Positions 60,918 through 64,000 of a stretch of 64,000 nt of DNA are shown here, piece after piece. The notes under the pieces were generated by a model. The model was not told the origin of the DNA. It made no database searches and saw only the letters and a program-made list of their open reading frames with translations. This stretch comes from Tridacna crocea. Taxonomy: Eukaryota; Mollusca; Bivalvia; Cardiida; Cardiidae. The number at the start of each line of letters is the position of its first letter. Position 1 is the first letter of the stretch. The position numbers and the translations under genes are program-made. The stretch is taken from positions 65,499,277-65,563,276 of the forward strand of contig OX031056.1 of assembly GCA_943736015.1 (NCBI GenBank), given 5' to 3'.

Positions 60918-60989
60918 ACTGGTGGATCAATGCTCTGAGAACAGCAGCCATATTGACTTCTCTTTAACCCTTTACCACACTATCTGGAC

Positions 60990-61174
60990 TTAACCCATTA
61001 TCACACAATCCCTACTTTGACGACCCCAAGAAATAAGCCTATAGAAAACATTGTAGGAAAAGGAGAAAATGCTGGTAACCACAATGTTGTCTTCCCTTCA
61101 CAAAACAAATTTCATATTTTCAGACAGTTTTATTTTGTCATCTGCAAATGCTTTCAATTTGGGCACACTTAAAA
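60990..61174 (+). mobile_element. TTAA-Pal MITE, right palindrome arm deleted
   Basis: TTAACCCATTATCACAC, left arm to GGTAACC, then directly CACAATG. It follows a 27 bp start of another copy (60963). Confidence 0.75.
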
Positions 61175-61189
61175 TGGATGAACATTTTT

Positions 61190-61335
61190 TAATTCATTGT
61201 GGGGTGAGAAAATGCTGGTAACTGGCATTTTCTCCTTTTCCCAAAGTGTTTTCTAAGCTCTCAAATATATACATGTATTTCAATTTTTGAGCCATAATTT
61301 TTGTTAAAAGTCAGGATTGTGTGGTAAAGGGTCAA
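61190..61335. mobile_element. TTAA-Pal MITE, chimeric
   Basis: Palindrome centred on GGTAACT, long-arm-like TTTCAATTTTTGAGCC, then a short-arm end GTGTGGTAAAGGGTCAA. Confidence 0.6.
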
Positions 61336-61563
61336 CCTTGTACCAGACAACAAAATTTTAGACTGGTCCAAATTGAAAGCATTAGCAGATGACAAAAAAT
61401 CAAAGCGACTCCAAAATTGGAACTTGTATTGGGAAGGGTAGAAGAAATGGTGGGAAAAAGGAGAAAATGCTGGTTACCTGCTTTTTCTACTTTTCCACAA
61501 TGTTTTTAAAAAGTCCTCTTCTACTGGGTTGTGAAAACCAGGGATTGTTTGGTAAAGGGTTAA
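61332..61563 (-). mobile_element. TTAA-Pal MITE, complete
   Basis: TCAACCTTGTACCAGAC to TTTGGTAAAGGGTTAA; centre GGTTACC. Confidence 0.85.
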
Positions 61564-61624
61564 GTGTTCCTCTTGACAGTAACAACAAATGATGAAATTG
61601 CCTTTTATCAATTTATACCAAATT

Positions 61625-61815
61625 TTGATTAGATAAACATTTGAAAACATTGTTGGAAAAGGAGAAAATGCTAGTAACCAGCATTTTCTCCTTTTTCAAC
61701 AGTGTTTTATCACCATGTACGAGAAAAATCTGATCATTTCAGCTGCATGCAGTTTGTTGTTTGTAAGTGTTTTCAATTTGGAGAATTCTAAAGTATTGCT
61801 TTGTGGTAGAGATAG
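61625..61815 (+). mobile_element. TTAA-Pal MITE, short arm eroded
   Basis: TGTTGGAAAAGG pairs with CCTTTTTCAACA; centre AGTAACC. Confidence 0.75.
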
Positions 61816-61967
61816 CCATAGAGTAAAAAAATATTGTTGGAAATGACAAAAATAGGGAATTACCATACATAAAAGCGAAATATTGGAGAAAGGATTTTTT
61901 GTATGATATCATTTGAAAAGGGTCTCTGCTCCTTTTCTTGCAATCTTATCAAAATCTTTTCATCACA

Positions 61968-62194
61968 GACTTACTTACCAAACAATTCCAATTTTAACGA
62001 CCCTGAGAAAAAAGCCTATAGAAAACATTTGGGGAAAAAGAGAAAATGCTGGTAACCAGCATTTTCTCCTTTTTCCACAATATTTTCTAACCTATCAAAA
62101 TCAGAAATCATCATAGAAACAAAATTTAATTTGTTGTCTGCAAATGCTTTGAATTTGGTCAAGTACAAAAATTTGTCGTTTGGTAAAGAGATAA
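61968..62194 (+). mobile_element. TTAA-Pal MITE, complete
   Basis: CTTACTTACCAAAC to TTTGGTAAAGAGATAA; centre GGTAACC. Confidence 0.85.
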
Positions 62195-62254
62195 CCCATT
62201 ACCACAAAACAGTTTAAGAATTATCCAAATTGAAGGCATTTGCAGAATGCAACA

Positions 62255-62453
62255 TTAACCCTTTACCAAACGACAAAATTTTAGACTGTTCCAGATTGAA
62301 AGCATTTGCAGACGACAAAATTAATGTGACTGAAGAATTGAAAACTGTTTTAGGAAGAGCAGAAAACCAGCATTTTCTCCTTTTCCCACAATGTTTTCAA
62401 AAGGCTTCTTTCACAGAGGTGTTAAAAGTCAGGATTGTGTGGTAAAGGGTTAA
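62255..62453 (-). mobile_element. TTAA-Pal MITE, left palindrome arm deleted
   Basis: TTAA both ends; GCAGAAAACCAGCATTTTC shows the missing arm. It abuts a long-arm fragment at 62191-62254. Confidence 0.82.
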
Positions 62454-62721
62454 TTTAAATGTCTCAAATGATGGAATTTTTCCTGAAAGGATGGAAAACA
62501 TTGTGGAAAAAGAAGATGCAAGGATGTAGTATACATATTTCTGTGGTTATAGGTTATTGCAGTCTCATTTCAAGTGTCTATTTTGTTTTCAACATTCATT
62601 TTGCCTAATCAAGTATCATAAATTAACTGCCACATGTTACACCAGTGTTTCTTTCCAAAGTGCAATATTTGTCATTAAACTTTTGTCTGACATATTCTTC
62701 ATCTTTGTTTTCTTCCACAAG

Positions 62722-63465
62722 TAACTCTTTACCACACAATCCTGACTTTTAACGACCCTAAGAAAGAAAGCTTTTGAAAACATTGTAGGAAAAGAAGATA
62801 ATGCTGGTAACCAGAATTTTTTTATGCCCAAAGGGTCGTATTAAGTTATACCCCCGGTCGTCCGGTAGCAATTTCTTGTGTGTGCAACTACTCCTACAGT
62901 TTTCATCGGAATTATTTGAGACTTGCCACAATGAATCTCCATGATGTCTAGTTGTGCACCTGGGTCTTAGAATTTGGATCGCTGTTTGCGTTCCAAAATT
63001 ATCTGCCCCTGATTTCTGAAATAACCAACTTTTCACTTTGAATTTATGTCCAGGCCATAAATTCCATACTATACAAGGTATGAACTTGAAACTACATACA
63101 CTGATAGAACACATTATGGAGAAGTGCAGTGCATATGAACCATAACTCTGCCACTGTTATTTTTTGAGTTACTGCCCTTTGTTAATTTTCAGTTTGAATT
63201 TTTGTCCAGGCCATAACTTCTAAACTATAAAAGCTATTAACTTGGAACTTTTTTTTTAGTTATTGCCCTTTAATATTTTTCACATATCGTGGAGAATAAA
63301 TACTCTTTATTCATGGCCCATCCGTCAATGCAACTCATTTTACTGACAAGCCCCTTTGGGCGTATATGCGCCGCTCTGTGAAGCTCTTGTCAACTTTTCC
63401 CACAATGTTTTCTATCCATCTCTAAACAAGTTTCAATTTTCAAGTCACATTTATTTTGTTGTCGG
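62722..63465 (+). mobile_element. TTAA-Pal MITE split by element C3
   Basis: 62722-62823 has the short arm and left palindrome arm (GGTAACC); 63391-63465 continues as CTTTTCCCACAATG and long arm. Confidence 0.8.
62824..63390 (+). mobile_element. CCCGAAGGG-family element C3
   Basis: Head ATGCCCAAAGGGTCG and end GGCGTATATGCGCC...GCTCTTGT around about two tandem units. It splits a TTAA-Pal copy at the T-run of its palindrome. Confidence 0.78.
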
Positions 63466-63512
63466 ATATGAATAGTCAATGAAGATAGAACAGCAGAACA
63501 ATGTAGAAACTG

Positions 63513-63518
63513 AATAAA
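63513..63518 (+). terminator. Possible polyadenylation signal AATAAA
   Basis: AATAAA followed by a TTTGTTTATTTTTT stretch, 2.6 kb past the FERRY3 stop. Use would require a 3' UTR containing several MITEs. Confidence 0.2.
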
Positions 63519-63770
63519 CTTTGTTTATTTTTTAACATTGATGCTGTAACAAATAATATTCTGATTTTCTTAAAGATAGTTTATTATATTATGTCCTTAG
63601 AACCAGTCAGACCTAAACACACTGTTAAAATTTAATTAAGTGTAGAACAGTTCAGAATTTAGTCAGCTACGTAAATATAAATTACCAATACATATATATA
63701 TTGTCAGGGATAAAGAAACTCAAGGTATTTGTCTTTAACTTTTAACCAGAAATGACAACACTGGTTTCTT

Positions 63771-63999
63771 TTAACCCATTACCACACAATCCCTACTTTT
63801 GACGCCCCTAAGAATGAAGCCTTTAGAAAACATTGTGGGAAAAGGAGAAAATGCTGGTAACCAGCATTTTCTCCTTTTCCCACAATGTTTTCTACCCTTC
63901 ACAAAACAAATTTCAAATTTTCAGTCACTTTTATTTTGTCGTCTGCAAATGTTTTCAATTTGGACCAGTCTAAAATTTTGTTGTTTGGTAAAGATTTAA
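63771..63999 (+). mobile_element. TTAA-Pal MITE, consensus-like complete copy
   Basis: TTAACCCATTACCACAC to TTTGGTAAAGATTTAA. 63824-63894 is a perfect 71-nt palindrome: two 35-nt arms around a single A in GGTAACC. Good reference copy. Confidence 0.95.
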
Positions 64000-64000
64000 T

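Noticed and set aside
60240-60478. Short + strand ORFs with hydrophobic runs downstream of exon 10
   Set aside because: They start in a T-run of a decayed TTAA-Pal copy; phenylalanine runs are an artefact of poly-T.
62758-63114. A 118-codon minus-strand ORF and its near copy at 20170-20364
   Set aside because: Both are translations of the CCCGAAGGG element head; the similarity is repeat copying.
13627-63999. Dozens of short ORFs encoding variants of [18 protein letters not shown]
   Set aside because: They are translations of the TTAA-Pal palindrome and arms in both strands and several frames, with no start, splice or codon-use support. I count them as repeat shadow, not a protein family.

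Overview
The window is animal nuclear DNA, most likely from a bivalve mollusc. It is AT-rich with long introns, GT-AG splice sites, tRNA-derived SINEs and very heavy non-autonomous transposon load. The bivalve assignment is inference: it rests on my recognition of repeat heads such as AGCTCACCTGAGCAC paired with GGCCCTCTTGTT ends, and on the divergence of the one conserved gene from vertebrates.

Genes. One complete protein-coding gene is readable on the + strand: the orthologue of human C12orf4/FERRY3 (DUF2362 family), a subunit of the endosomal Rab5-effector FERRY complex. Eleven coding exons (16721-60917) splice in frame into 543 residues, close to the roughly 550 of the human protein. All eleven were placed by hand from splice sites and reading phase. 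At 2479-2767 on the minus strand are two short in-frame exons that look like the 5' end of a divergently transcribed, unidentified gene. Between the two genes lies a possible shared promoter with a GACGTCA motif. An 86-codon ORF on the minus strand of FERRY3 intron 6 (51239-51499) is the only other stretch I consider possibly coding.

Repeats. (1) 'TTAA-Pal' MITE is my working name for a roughly 230 bp element. It has TTAACCCTTTACCA...TGGTAAAGGGTTAA ends, TTAA at both borders, a short arm (about 70 bp) and a long arm (about 105 bp). Between the arms lies a central palindrome of about 57-71 nt with almost no loop, centred on GGTNACC. More than 90 intact, nested or decayed copies fill 13.6-64 kb, in both orientations. 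In this annotation, strand + means short arm first. (2) Helentron/HINE-like elements: several sequence families share a 5' hairpin head, internal tandem units of 125-170 bp and a 3' end close to GCTCTTGTT. They dominate 4.8-13.4 kb and recur at 20.1, 26.0, 31.2-33.6, 38.9, 45.9, 51.8, 58.9 and 62.8 kb. (3) Smaller numbers of CAGGGTT...AACCCTG elements, other TIR MITEs, SINEs, degenerate tandem arrays and isolated hairpins.

Layout. 1-2.5 kb: AT-rich DNA, probably intron of the minus-strand gene. 2.5-3 kb: divergent first exons. 3.3-3.6 kb: SINE and MITE. 4.8-13.4 kb: four Helentron-like elements. 13.6-16.5 kb: first dense TTAA-Pal copies and a GC-rich foldback. 16.57-60.92 kb: FERRY3, with introns consisting largely of nested repeats (intron 3 is about 19 kb). 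61-64 kb: 3' flank, again TTAA-Pal copies. The most unusual feature is the palindrome family: its arms stay complementary in old copies, including several with matched changes in both arms, while flanking sequence decays. Its copies insert into each other's TTAA sites, and Helentron-like elements repeatedly insert in its T-runs.
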